A stretch of 64,000 nt of DNA, from positions 1 to 64,000 of the forward strand of contig NZ_JAIOAB010000023.1 in assembly GCF_019890635.1 (NCBI RefSeq), read 5' to 3'. Source of the stretch: Streptomyces sennicomposti. Its GTDB lineage: Bacteria > Actinomycetota > Actinomycetes > Streptomycetales > Streptomycetaceae. Shown here piece after piece: positions 36,210 to 45,007 of this stretch (positions within the stretch are counted from its first letter, which is position 1; each line of letters opens with the position of its first letter). Position numbers and translations under genes: made by a program. Below the pieces are notes generated by a model. That model saw nothing but the letters and a program-made list of their open reading frames with translations, was not told where the DNA came from and searched no databases.

Positions 36210-37349
36210 TCACTCGTGGCCGGCGAACATCTCCAGCAGCCCCCGCGGCGCGTCGTCCCGGAACAGCAGCTCGGCGCTGCGCGCCGAATCCGCCGCCGAG
36301 GCCTCGCTGCGCGGGAACAGCCGCTCCTCGTACGCCGCCAGCGCGGCCTCCGTGTCGTCCGGCCGGGCGGCGAGGAAGCCCGCCAGCTCGGCGCCGTCGA
36401 GCATGGCGAGGTTGGCGCCCTCGCCCGCGAACGGCGACATCAGATGCGCGGCGTCCCCCAGCAGCGTCACACCGGGCACCCGCTCCCAGCGGTGGCCGAC
36501 CGGCAGGGCGTGGATCCGCCGCGGAACCAGCGCCCCGTCGGCCTCGGAGATCAGCGAGCGCAGACTCTCGTCCCAGTCGGCGAAGTGTTCCAGGACCCGC
36601 TTCTTGGCGGTCTCCGGGTCCGTGAAGTCGATGCCGTCCAGCCAGTCCTCGGGCGCCCGCAGCGCCACGTACACATGCAGGCTGCCGTCCGGCTCGCGGT
36701 GCGCGAGGAAGCCGCGGCCCGCGCCGAGCGCGAAGAAGAACCCGCCGCCCACCACCTCGGCCGCGACCGGATGCCGTACGTCGGCCGCCGGCAGGTCCAC
36801 CTCCACGAACGACACCCCGGTGTAGGCGGGCCGCGCCGCCGAGACCAGCGGGCGGATCCGCGACCAGGCGCCGTCCGCGCCGACCAGCAGATCCGTGGTG
36901 AAGACGGAGCCGTCCGCGAGGCTCACCTCGTGCCGGCCGCCGCCGAGCGGGCGCGCCCCGGTGACCTTCGTGCCCCAGCGGACGGCGCCCTCGGGCAGCG
37001 AGCCGAGGAGCAGGTCGCGCAGCTCCCCGCGGTCGACCTCGGGCCGCCCGCCGGTGCCGTCGTCCGCCTCGTCCAGATGGACCACGGCGTCCTTGTCGAG
37101 CACCCGCGTGGCCTGGCCGCCCTCGTGGACCAGCCGCAGGAACCGGTCGTGCAGCCCCGCCGCCCGCAGCGCCTCCTGCCCGGAGTCCTCGTGGATGTCG
37201 AGCATGCCGCCCTGGGTGCGGGCGCCGGGGGAGGCGTCGAGGTCGAAGACGGCCGCCTCGATGCCGTGGACGTGCAGCACCCGGGCGAGGGTGAGGCCGC
37301 TGAGTCCGGCGCCGATCACGGCTATGGGGTGGTGCGGTGCGGTGGTCAT
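36210..37349 (-). CDS. FAD-dependent monooxygenase, TetX-like
   Basis: A 379-residue class-A flavin monooxygenase. ATG 37349 follows GAGGAGG. FAD motifs: IAVIGAGLSGLTLARVL, LLVGADGAWSRIR and TLLGDAAHLMSPFAGEGANLA. The segment TQGGMLDIHEDSGQEALRAAG closely resembles the tetracycline destructase TetX. The natural substrate is unknown; drug inactivation is possible but not shown. A TetR gene 191 bp upstream on the same strand is its likely regulator. Confidence 0.9.
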   Translation of the reverse strand: MTTAPHHPIAVIGAGLSGLTLARVLHVHGIEAAVFDLDASPGARTQGGMLDIHEDSGQEALRAAGLHDRFLRLVHEGGQATRVLDKDAVVHLDEADDGTGGRPEVDRGELRDLLLGSLPEGAVRWGTKVTGARPLGGGRHEVSLADGSVFTTDLLVGADGAWSRIRPLVSAARPAYTGVSFVEVDLPAADVRHPVAAEVVGGGFFFALGAGRGFLAHREPDGSLHVYVALRAPEDWLDGIDFTDPETAKKRVLEHFADWDESLRSLISEADGALVPRRIHALPVGHRWERVPGVTLLGDAAHLMSPFAGEGANLAMLDGAELAGFLAARPDDTEAALAAYEERLFPRSEASAADSARSAELLFRDDAPRGLLEMFAGHE

Positions 37350-37540
37350 GGGGATCCTCCTCGGGATCGGTCGGAAGACGGGGCAGGGGGGCGGGCGCGC
37401 GCTCTCGGTACGCGTCCTCGGTACGCGCCCTTGGGCCGCCGGCCCGCGCCCGCCGGGCGGAGCGGCGCGGTGCGTCGGGCGGCGCGGTGCGCCCCGGGCC
37501 GGGCAGGGTGGCGCGCCCCGGCCGGACAGGCTGGTGCGGC

Positions 37541-38230
37541 TCAGTCGGGCAGGGCGGTCCGCTCGATGCCGTTGATCAGGGCGCGCAGACCCCAGGACAT
37601 GCGCTCCCCGGGCCCTCCGGAGAGCAGGGAACCGGCCTGGGCGGCGATGTGCGGATGGGTGCGGTCCGAGGCGGTGCGCAGGGCGTGCGCGAGCGCGTCC
37701 CACTCCTCGCCGCCCTCGGCGGGCGAGGACGTGTCGCGGCCGGCGTGCTCGGCGGCCGTGGCGGTGGCGAACTGGAGCAGCAGGTCCACGCCCCACGCCG
37801 CCCGTGCCGGGGCGACGCCGCACGCGGCGAGCAGCCCGAGCAGCGTCTCGATCAGGTTCAGGTAGTGCGGGCCGCTGGGCCGGGCGGTGAGCGCGGACCG
37901 GGCGAGGCTCGGATGCTCCATGAGCATCGTCGTGTACGCGATGAGCACCCGCTCCAGCTCCTCGCGCGGGTCGCCGTCCGAGGGCTCGGTCCCGACCGTG
38001 CCGAGCAGCTCGTCCAGGACGGCCGCGTGCAGTTCGGCGGTGTTGCGGACGTACACGTACAGGGAGGCGGGTCCGGTGTCGAGTTCCTGGGCCAGACGGC
38101 GCATGGTCACCTTGTCCAGGCCTTCGGCGCGCAGTACGGCGACGGCGGCGGCGACGATGCCCTCCCTGGTCAGGGCGGGTTTCGCCGGTCGCTCACGGCG
38201 GCCGCGCGGGGTGGTGGGGCGTCCTGTCAT
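37541..38230 (-). CDS. TetR-family regulator (TetR class, C-terminal TetR_C)
   Basis: A 229-residue regulator; ATG 38230. The HTH lies at about 18-62 (LTREGIVAAAVAVLRAEGLDKVTMRRLAQELD, TGPASLYVYVRNTAEL). The C-terminal part (ARAAWGVDLLLQFATATAAEH) resembles the TetR_C domain of antibiotic-sensing repressors. Just upstream are three palindromes at exact 15-bp spacing. It precedes the TetX-like gene on the same strand, so both may be co-expressed and induced by a shared ligand. Confidence 0.9.
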   Translation of the reverse strand: MTGRPTTPRGRRERPAKPALTREGIVAAAVAVLRAEGLDKVTMRRLAQELDTGPASLYVYVRNTAELHAAVLDELLGTVGTEPSDGDPREELERVLIAYTTMLMEHPSLARSALTARPSGPHYLNLIETLLGLLAACGVAPARAAWGVDLLLQFATATAAEHAGRDTSSPAEGGEEWDALAHALRTASDRTHPHIAAQAGSLLSGGPGERMSWGLRALINGIERTALPD

Positions 38231-38244
38231 GCCTCTGAGCGTAA

Positions 38245-38286
38245 CGAACATGTTCGTGACGAACAAGTTCGTAGCGAACGTGTTCG
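38245..38286. promoter_or_regulatory. Three tandem CGAAC-n2-GTTCG operators at 15-bp spacing
   Basis: Palindromes CGAACATGTTCG (38245-38256), CGAACAAGTTCG (38260-38271) and CGAACGTGTTCG (38275-38286), each separated by 3 bp. They lie 14 bp upstream of the TetR start. They are the likely binding array for this TetR protein. Confidence 0.85.
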
Positions 38287-38450
38287 TCGCTCGTCCGGGT
38301 TCGCCGCCACGCCCGGACGGAAACCGGCGGAGACTCCGGACGCACCTCACCGCCCCGGAGCCGTAAGGGAGTTGGTCCATCGGCCGCCGGCCGGGACGCC
38401 CCGACCCGCCCGTCCCGCCCGCGCGGGCTTCTGCCAAGATGCGGTACGTC

Positions 38451-39485
38451 ATGGTGCAGATTCCGAAACCCGCCGCGCCCGCGTCGACCGCACCGCACTC
38501 CGTCCCCACGAGTGCCGATGTGGCCCGCCTGGCGGGCGTCTCCCGCGCGACCGTCTCCTACGTCCTGAACAACACCGACGCCGTACGCATCAGCGAGCCG
38601 ACCCGCCGCCGGGTCCGCGAGGCCGCCAAAGAACTCGGATACGTGCCGCACGCCGCCGCGCGCAGCCTCAGGGCCGGACACAGCCGGATCGTCCTGATGC
38701 CCGCCCCGGCCGTCCCGGTGGGCCCGCTGTACAGCAGGTTCATCAACGATCTCCAGTGGGCGCTGGGCCGGCTGGACTACACCGTCGTCCAGCACGGCAG
38801 CGTGGGCCTGCACGGCGACGAGGCCGCCCGCGCCTGGGCCGAGCTGCGGCCGGTCGCCGTCCTGGTGCCCGGCTCCGCGATCGGCCCCGAAGGGGTCGCG
38901 GTGCTGCGGCGCTCCGGCGCCCGCGCCGTCGTCACTCTCGGCCCCGTCGCCGTCGAGGGCGCCCACGCCCTGCTGATGGACCACGAGAGCGTCGGCCACC
39001 GGGCCGGCGCCCACCTTTACGCGCGGGGCCGGCGCCGGATCGGCGTGGTGATGCCCGCCGAACGCGGCCTGGAGCTGTTCTCCCGGCCCCGGCTGGCCGG
39101 GGTGCGCCGCGCCCTGGACGGCACCGACGGTACCGTCGTCGAACTGCCGCTCGGCTACGACGAGGCGGCCGCGGCCCGGCTCGCCGCCCGCTGGCGCGGC
39201 CTCGGCCTGGACGCGGTGTTCGCCTACAACGACGAGTACGCCATGCTGCTGATGCGCGCCCTGCAGGACGAGGGCGTCCGCATCCCCGAGGACACCGCCG
39301 TGGTCGGCGCCGACGACCTGATGCTCGGCCGGCTGCTGCGGCCCCGGCTGAGCACCGTGCACGTGGACCTGCCGGCCGGCCGCGACCTGGCCGAGCTGGT
39401 CGACCGCGCCGTACGCGACCCCGCCGCCGCGCCGGAACGCCGCCCGGTGCTCGGCGCGACGCTGGTCCACCGCGACTCCAGCTGA
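38451..39485 (+). CDS. LacI-family transcriptional regulator
   Basis: A 344-residue regulator from ATG 38451 (ATG 38439 adds four residues). The N-terminal HTH is TSADVARLAGVSRATVSYVLNN (about 22-43) with the hinge AARSLRAG. The periplasmic-binding-like domain follows, with HESVGHRAGAHLYARG and DAVFAYNDEYAMLL, and AVVGADDLMLGRLLRPRLSTV near the end. No sugar gene is adjacent, so its target is unknown. Confidence 0.9.
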   Translation: MVQIPKPAAPASTAPHSVPTSADVARLAGVSRATVSYVLNNTDAVRISEPTRRRVREAAKELGYVPHAAARSLRAGHSRIVLMPAPAVPVGPLYSRFINDLQWALGRLDYTVVQHGSVGLHGDEAARAWAELRPVAVLVPGSAIGPEGVAVLRRSGARAVVTLGPVAVEGAHALLMDHESVGHRAGAHLYARGRRRIGVVMPAERGLELFSRPRLAGVRRALDGTDGTVVELPLGYDEAAAARLAARWRGLGLDAVFAYNDEYAMLLMRALQDEGVRIPEDTAVVGADDLMLGRLLRPRLSTVHVDLPAGRDLAELVDRAVRDPAAAPERRPVLGATLVHRDSS

Positions 39486-39668
39486 CCCGCGCCCGGGGCG
39501 GGCTACGGGCCCTCGGCGTACGTGCCCCGCGACTCCGGCCTACGTGCCCCGCGCCCCGGCCTACGCGTCCCGCGCCCCCGGCCTACGCGTCCCGCCAGCC
39601 CCGTCGCCGGGTGCGCGTCCGCGGCTCCCGGGGTCCCCGGGGCCCGCGCCTCCGGCCCCCGGAACGCG
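39486..39668. other. Intergenic stretch with degenerate ~20-bp repeats
   Basis: After the LacI stop, a GGCCTACGYGYCCCGCG-type unit recurs about four times (39505-39600). No coding gene is supported. It ends at the perfect palindrome before the thioredoxin gene. Confidence 0.5.
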
Positions 39669-39706
39669 GAACGGGGCCCCTCCCGGTACCGGGAGGGGCC
39701 CCGTTC
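39669..39706. terminator. 38-bp perfect palindrome, bidirectional terminator
   Basis: An uninterrupted perfect palindrome reading GAACGGGGCCCCTCCCGG-TA and its complement, centred on GGTACC. It lies between the convergent LacI and thioredoxin genes, so it can form a 16-18-bp hairpin in either transcript. Confidence 0.9.
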
Positions 39707-39748
39707 ACCACGACGCACCCATTCAGCGCGCCGGACGGCCGGTGCGCC

Positions 39749-40138
<390 letters not shown>

Positions 40139-40276
40139 GGCGTGATCCTCTTCCTGATGTCGGGTGAGCCGTCGGCACAACACGGCCGACCCCACGGACT
40201 ATTCCGTGCGCGCGAAGCGCCGTCCCGCGCGCGTACCCGTGTGGCCACCGCGCACACCACCCTCCAGACTGACCCC

Positions 40277-41704
40277 ATGACGGAAACGGAAAACATCGCC
40301 TACGACGTGGTGGTGCTCGGCGCCGGACCCGTGGGGGAGAACGTCGCCGACCGCACCCGCGCGGCCGGCCTGTCCACCGCCATCGTGGAGAGCGAACTGG
40401 TGGGCGGCGAATGCTCGTACTGGGCGTGCATGCCCAGCAAGGCACTGCTGCGGCCCATCATCGCCCGCGCCGACGCCCGCCGCCTGCCCGGCCTGAGCGA
40501 GGCGGTGCGCGGCCCCCTGGACACCGCGGCCGTCCTCGCCCGCCGCGACGAGTACACCTCCCACTGGCACGACGACGGCCAGGTCGGCTGGGTGGAGGGC
40601 ATCGGCGCCGACCTGTACCGCGGACACGGCCGGCTGGCCGGTCCGCGCACGGTCACGGTCACCGCACCGGACGGCACGGTCCGCACGCTGACCGCCCGGC
40701 ACGCCGTCGCCGTGTGCACCGGCACCCGCGCCCTGCTGCCCGACCTGCCCGGCATCGAGGACGTCCAGCCGTGGACCAGCCGCGAGGCGACCAGCGCCAA
40801 GGAGGTGCCGGGGCGGCTGATCGTGGTCGGCGGCGGTGTGGTGGCCGCCGAGATGGCCACCGTCTTCCAGGCCCTCGGCTCCGAGGTCACCGTCCTGGTC
40901 CGGGGCAAGGGGCTGCTGGCGCGCATGGAGCCCTTCGCCGGCGAACTGGTCGCCGACGCCCTCACCGAGGCGGGCGCCGACATCCGCACCGGCACGTCCG
41001 TGGAGTCGGTCGCCCGCGAGAACGGCGCCGTCGTGGCCGTCACCGGCTCCGGCGACCGGATCGAGGCCGACGAGATCCTCTTCGCCACCGGACGCGCCCC
41101 GCGCACCGACGACATCGGCCTCGACACCGCCGGCCTGGAGCCGGGCTCCTGGCTGCCCGTGGACGACACGCTGCGCGTCGAGGACACCGACTGGCTGTAC
41201 GCGTGCGGCGACGTCAACCACCGGGCGCTCCTCACCCACCAGGGCAAGTACCAGGCGCGGATCGCGGGCGACGCCATCGGCGCCCGCGCCGCCGGCGCCC
41301 CGCTGAAGACGGACCCGTGGGGCGCCCACGCGGCCACCGCCGACCACCACGCCGTCCCGCAGGTCGTCTTCACCGACCCGGAGGCCGCCGCCGTCGGCCT
41401 GTCGCTGGCCGAGGCGGAACAGGCCGGCCACCGGGTCCGCGCCGTCGACGTGGAGATGTCCTCGGTCGCCGGCGCGGGACTGTACGGCGAGGGCTACCGG
41501 GGCCGCGCCCGCATGGTCGTCGACCTGGACGAGGGAATCCTGCGCGGGGTGACGTTCGTCGGCCCCGGCGTCGGCGAACTGCTGCACTCGGCGTCCGTCG
41601 CCGTCGCCGGGCAGATCCTCGTGGACCGGCTGTGGCACGCGGTCCCGTCCTACCCGACCATCAGCGAGGTGTGGCTGCGCCTGCTGGAGGCATACCGGGG
41701 CTGA
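40277..41704 (+). CDS. Pyridine-nucleotide disulfide oxidoreductase (dihydrolipoamide-dehydrogenase/MerA-like)
   Basis: A 475-residue class-I flavoprotein from ATG 40277. FAD motif VVVLGAGPVGENVA, redox Cys46-x4-Cys51 in GGECSYWACMPSK, NAD(P) motif IVVGGGVVAAEMATVF and ATGRAPRTDD. The C-terminal SYPTISEVWLRLLE retains the Glu that pairs with the catalytic base; the usual HP before it is altered to SY, although a His lies five residues earlier. Substrate unknown (lipoamide, quinone, thiols or metals). Confidence 0.9.
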   Translation: MTETENIAYDVVVLGAGPVGENVADRTRAAGLSTAIVESELVGGECSYWACMPSKALLRPIIARADARRLPGLSEAVRGPLDTAAVLARRDEYTSHWHDDGQVGWVEGIGADLYRGHGRLAGPRTVTVTAPDGTVRTLTARHAVAVCTGTRALLPDLPGIEDVQPWTSREATSAKEVPGRLIVVGGGVVAAEMATVFQALGSEVTVLVRGKGLLARMEPFAGELVADALTEAGADIRTGTSVESVARENGAVVAVTGSGDRIEADEILFATGRAPRTDDIGLDTAGLEPGSWLPVDDTLRVEDTDWLYACGDVNHRALLTHQGKYQARIAGDAIGARAAGAPLKTDPWGAHAATADHHAVPQVVFTDPEAAAVGLSLAEAEQAGHRVRAVDVEMSSVAGAGLYGEGYRGRARMVVDLDEGILRGVTFVGPGVGELLHSASVAVAGQILVDRLWHAVPSYPTISEVWLRLLEAYRG

Positions 41705-41714
41705 ATTCGCCTTT

Positions 41715-42362
41715 TCAGCCCGGGAGTTCGAAGCCGAGGGCGCGGGCGGCCGCCTCCGGGGTCGGCTGCGTCCAGCGGGCGGCCATGGCCTCGTTCGAGG
41801 CGAGCGAGCGCGGCTCGGCCCGGTCGACATACAGGACGCCGTCGAGGTGGTCGGTCTCGTGCTGCACGATACGGGCCGGCCAGCCGGTGAACACCTCGTC
41901 CACCGCACGGCCGTGCTCGTCCCGCGCGCGCAGCCGCACCTCGGCGTGGCGCGCCACCACCGCCTGCCAGCCCGGCACGCTCAGACAGCCCTCGAAGAAC
42001 GCGGCCCGGCGCGCGCCGACCGGTTCGTACGACGGGTTGACCAGCACCCGGAACGGCTGCGGCACGCGCTCGCGGGCGACCCGCACCTCCTCGGGCACCG
42101 GCGCCGGGTCCTCGATCACCGCGATCCGCAGCCCCACGCCCACCTGTACGGCGGCCAGTCCCACACCCGGCGCCGTGCGCATGGTGACCCGCAGCGCCTG
42201 CACGAACCGGGCCAGCAACTCGGGCGCCAACTGCCCGTCGTACGACTCGGCGGGGCGGCGCAGCACGGGGTCGCCGGCGGAGACGATGGGCAACGGGCCG
42301 TCTGCGGCGAGGAGTTCCTCGACCTGCTCGGCAAGGGGCGTACGCGCACTCGGAGAAGCCAT
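41715..42362 (-). CDS. def: Peptide deformylase
   Basis: A 215-residue deformylase from ATG 42362. All three signatures are present: GVGLAAVQ, EGCLS and QHETDHLDG (zinc/iron ligands Cys, His, His and catalytic Glu). It removes formyl groups from nascent proteins. Streptomyces usually carry several paralogues; position beside blaI and M56 genes says nothing about a special role. Stop is 11 bp from the convergent oxidoreductase stop. Confidence 0.94.
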   Translation of the reverse strand: MASPSARTPLAEQVEELLAADGPLPIVSAGDPVLRRPAESYDGQLAPELLARFVQALRVTMRTAPGVGLAAVQVGVGLRIAVIEDPAPVPEEVRVARERVPQPFRVLVNPSYEPVGARRAAFFEGCLSVPGWQAVVARHAEVRLRARDEHGRAVDEVFTGWPARIVQHETDHLDGVLYVDRAEPRSLASNEAMAARWTQPTPEAAARALGFELPG

Positions 42363-42494
42363 CGCGCCAGCATGCCACGGCCCGCCCCCCGGCCCGCCGA
42401 CGCCCGCGTGAACGCGCGGCGGCGTGCCCGGCGGCGTGCCCGGTGGCGTGCAGTAGCGTGGTGCGACACGCCGACGCCGGAGGGAGACACGGAC

Positions 42495-43259
42495 ATGGTG
42501 GCGCAGCACCGGCGGGGAGCCGCCCGGCGTGGCCAGGGCCAGTTGGAGGGCCAGGTCCTCGGCGCGCTGCGCGAGGCGGACGGCCCGGTCACCGCGGCCT
42601 GGGTGCAGGAACGCCTCGGCGGCGACCTCGCCTACACCACCGTCGTCACCATCCTCACCCGGCTGCTCGCCAAGGACGTGGTCTCCCGCGAGCGCCGGGG
42701 CCGCTCCTTCGTATGGACGCCGACCGCGGACGTCGCCCGGCTCGCGGCGCTGCGGATGCGCCGCCTGCTGGACGGCGAACGCGACCGCGAGGCCGTCCTC
42801 GCCAGCTTCGTCACCGCCCTGCCCCCGGGCGACGAACAGGTACTGCGCGCCCTGCTCGACACGGCGGCCGAACCGACGGCGGACCCACCGACCACACCGC
42901 TGCCCGCGCCGGCGGACCGGGGGAGTACCGGGGCGGCGGGCCGGACGGAGGCCGAGGCGGCGGGCCGGACGGAGGCCGAGGCGGCGGGCCGGGCGAGTGC
43001 CGAGGCGGCGGGCCGGACGGCGGACGAGGCGGGCGACCGAGCGGTCGGGACGGCGGCCGAGGCGGGCGGCCTGGTCGTCCGGACGGAGGACGAGGCGGGC
43101 GGCCTGGTCGTCCGGACGGAGGCCGAGGCGGGCGGTCAGGTCGTCCGGACGGAGGCCGAGGCGGGCGGTCAGGTCGTCGGCACGGAGGACGAGGCGGGTG
43201 GCCGTCGCGGTGCGGCCCGCGGGGCCGAGACGGGCGGCCGCCGAGAGGAGCGCCGGTGA
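42495..43259 (+). CDS. BlaI/MecI-family repressor with an expanded repeat tail
   Basis: A 254-residue protein; ATG 42495 after GGAGGGAGAC. Residues 1-120 are a normal BlaI winged helix (GQLEGQVLGALREADGPVTA, AYTTVVTILTRLLAKDVV, RRGRSFVWTP). Typical members end near 125, but here a low-complexity tail of ~125 residues continues. It is built from four ~24-bp units (GRTEAEAA) and four 33-bp units (EAGGLVVRTED) at 43059-43190. It precedes an M56 peptidase gene, the normal sensor partner. Confidence 0.87.
   Translation: MVAQHRRGAARRGQGQLEGQVLGALREADGPVTAAWVQERLGGDLAYTTVVTILTRLLAKDVVSRERRGRSFVWTPTADVARLAALRMRRLLDGERDREAVLASFVTALPPGDEQVLRALLDTAAEPTADPPTTPLPAPADRGSTGAAGRTEAEAAGRTEAEAAGRASAEAAGRTADEAGDRAVGTAAEAGGLVVRTEDEAGGLVVRTEAEAGGQVVRTEAEAGGQVVGTEDEAGGRRGAARGAETGGRREERR
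43059..43190. repeat. Four 33-bp tandem repeats in the blaI-like gene
   Basis: Units start at 43059, 43092, 43125 and 43158, each encoding an 11-residue EAGG(L/Q)VV(R/G)TE(D/A) segment. They are nearly identical, implying recent in-frame duplication. A second set of ~24-bp units precedes them (about 42937-43032). Confidence 0.88.
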
Positions 43260-43375
43260 CCGGCGGGCCGGCCCGGCGAGCGGCGCGGGCGGCGGCGGCC
43301 ACGCCGATCACCCGATTGACGCCCGCCACCGCCACCGCCCCCGCCGCAGGCGACACCGTGGAGGGCTGAGACGGC

Positions 43376-44368
43376 GTGGGGATCTTCGTCTTTCTGCCGC
43401 TGGTGCTGCCGCTGACCGCCTGGCCGGTGGCCCGGCTGGCCGAGCTGCATCTGCATCCGCGCACCGCCACCCGGCTGCTGACCGCGGTGGCGGTGGTCAT
43501 GTCCGTGTGCAGCACGCTCTGCCTCGCACTGCTCATGGTGGTCGGCACCGCGCAACTGCCCGGCAACCCGCTGCCGGACGGCTGGTCCGACCCCGAGGTG
43601 CGCGCGGCCGTCCCGTACGACGGCATCGCCGGCCGCGCGGCGATCCCCGCCCTGGCCGCGGTCGCGACGGCCTGCGGCCGCACCCTGTGGCGGCACCGGC
43701 GGGTCACCCGGCGCGCCCGGCGGGCGCTGAGCGGGCTCCCCGGTCGGCGTGTCGTCGTACTGCCCGACGACACGCCGTACGCGTACGCACTGCCCGGTGG
43801 TCCCGGTGGTCCCGGTGGTCCCGGTGGTCCCGGTGGTCCCGGTGGTCCCGGTGGTTCCGACGGTTCCGGCAGGATCGTCGTCACCACCGCCCTGCTCGCC
43901 GGTCTCCGGCCCGCCGAACGGCGCGCCCTGTTCGCGCACGAACGCGCCCACCTGGCCGCCCGGCACCACCGCCACCTGCTCGCCGTCCATCTGGCGGCCC
44001 GCGCCAACCCGTTCCTGCGCCCGCTGCGCTCCGCCGTCCTCTACACCGCCGAGCGATGGGCCGACGAGGCGGCGGCGCAGGCGGTCGGCGACCGGCGCGC
44101 GGTGGCCCGCGCGATCGGCAAGGCGGCGCTGCTGACGCCCGCTGCGCCCGCGCCCACCCTCCCCGCGCTGGCCGCCGTGGGACCGGTGCCGCGCCGCGTC
44201 GCGGCCCTGCTGGCGCCCGCGCCCGCCGTACGGCGCTGGCCACCGGTGTGCACGGCGGTCGGCGCCGCCGCGTGGGGCGCCGCGGCCGGTACGGCGGTCT
44301 CCGCGATGTCCTCGGCGAACTCCGCGGTCACCCTGTTCCTCACCCTGTACGCCGCGACGCCCCTGTGA
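43376..44368 (+). CDS. M56-family membrane metallopeptidase (BlaR1-like)
   Basis: A 330-residue peptidase from GTG 43376. N-terminal helices (FVFLPLVLPLTAWPVA, LLTAVAVVMSVCSTLCLALL) and a C-terminal hydrophobic part frame a cytoplasmic zinc site HERAH at 188-192, with AERWADEAAAQ as the third-ligand helix. A GGP repeat (residues ~140-160), from six perfect 9-bp units, interrupts the region before the active site. M56 proteins cleave BlaI repressors upon signals. No beta-lactamase gene or penicillin-sensor domain is present, so another target is likely. Confidence 0.88.
   Translation: MGIFVFLPLVLPLTAWPVARLAELHLHPRTATRLLTAVAVVMSVCSTLCLALLMVVGTAQLPGNPLPDGWSDPEVRAAVPYDGIAGRAAIPALAAVATACGRTLWRHRRVTRRARRALSGLPGRRVVVLPDDTPYAYALPGGPGGPGGPGGPGGPGGPGGSDGSGRIVVTTALLAGLRPAERRALFAHERAHLAARHHRHLLAVHLAARANPFLRPLRSAVLYTAERWADEAAAQAVGDRRAVARAIGKAALLTPAAPAPTLPALAAVGPVPRRVAALLAPAPAVRRWPPVCTAVGAAAWGAAAGTAVSAMSSANSAVTLFLTLYAATPL
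43796..43849. repeat. Six perfect GGTGGTCCC repeats in the M56 peptidase gene
   Basis: Nine-bp units beginning at 43796 and repeated without change to 43849, followed by a variant unit. They encode (GGP)n. Copy-number variation would keep the frame. Confidence 0.93.
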
Positions 44369-44491
44369 GGTTCCCGGGGACTCACCCACCCCCAGAACCT
44401 ACGTGCGCCTACGCGACCGGGGAGCCCCCAGAGCGGCCCACACGTCTCCGCGGCCCCACACGCCCCCGCGACTTACGCGCGCCGCCGGGAC

Positions 44492-44842
44492 CTACACCTC
44501 CTCGAACTCGCCCGCGAGCGCGGAGGCGATCCGCAGATGGGTGGCGGCCTCCTCGTGCCGCCCCTGTCGCTGGAGCGTGCGGCCGAGCATCAGCCGGGCG
44601 TAGGACTCCACCGGGTCGCGCTCCACGATGAGGCGCAACTCGGCCTCGGCGCGGTGCAGTTGGGCGGAGTGGTAGTAGGCGCGCGCCAGCAGCAGCCGGG
44701 GGCCGGTCTGCTCGGGCACCTCCTCGACCAGCCCGTCCAGGACCCGCGCCGCACCGGCGTAGTTCCGGGCGTCGAAGAACATCCGGGCCCGCTCCCAGCG
44801 CTCGGCCGCGGTTCCGTGGTCGTAGTACGTCGTCGTCTTCAC
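44492..44842 (-). CDS. Tetratricopeptide-repeat protein
   Basis: A 116-residue all-helical protein. GTG 44842 is preceded by AAGGAGG at ideal distance. TPR motifs are seen in AAERWERARMFFDARNYAGAARVLDGLV, GPRLLLARAYYHSAQLHRAEAELRLIV and SYARLMLGRTLQRQGRHEEAATHL (each described by its ends). I recall similar short TPR proteins throughout Streptomyces; a protein-binding adaptor role is likely, partner unknown. Confidence 0.85.
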   Translation of the reverse strand: MKTTTYYDHGTAAERWERARMFFDARNYAGAARVLDGLVEEVPEQTGPRLLLARAYYHSAQLHRAEAELRLIVERDPVESYARLMLGRTLQRQGRHEEAATHLRIASALAGEFEEV

Positions 44843-45007
44843 TTCCGACCTCCTTCGACGCCCACAACCGACCCGATTGGTTGAATATTCCACTATCACG
44901 CGAGGGTGGGCCCGGAGGCCCGGTCATCGGCAGGGCGGCCCCGACGCCGGCCCGCGCCGCGCCCGGCGCGCTGACGCGACGACCCGCGCGGGTCTAGGTT
45001 GGGACCC

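Noticed and set aside
43257-43369. 37-codon ORF between the blaI-like and M56 genes (GTGA overlap)
   Set aside because: Ala/Thr-rich, no family and no ribosome site; probably a shadow frame, although the overlap would fit coupling.
42495-44368. Beta-lactam resistance operon
   Set aside because: BlaI and M56 are present but there is no beta-lactamase or penicillin-binding sensor domain.
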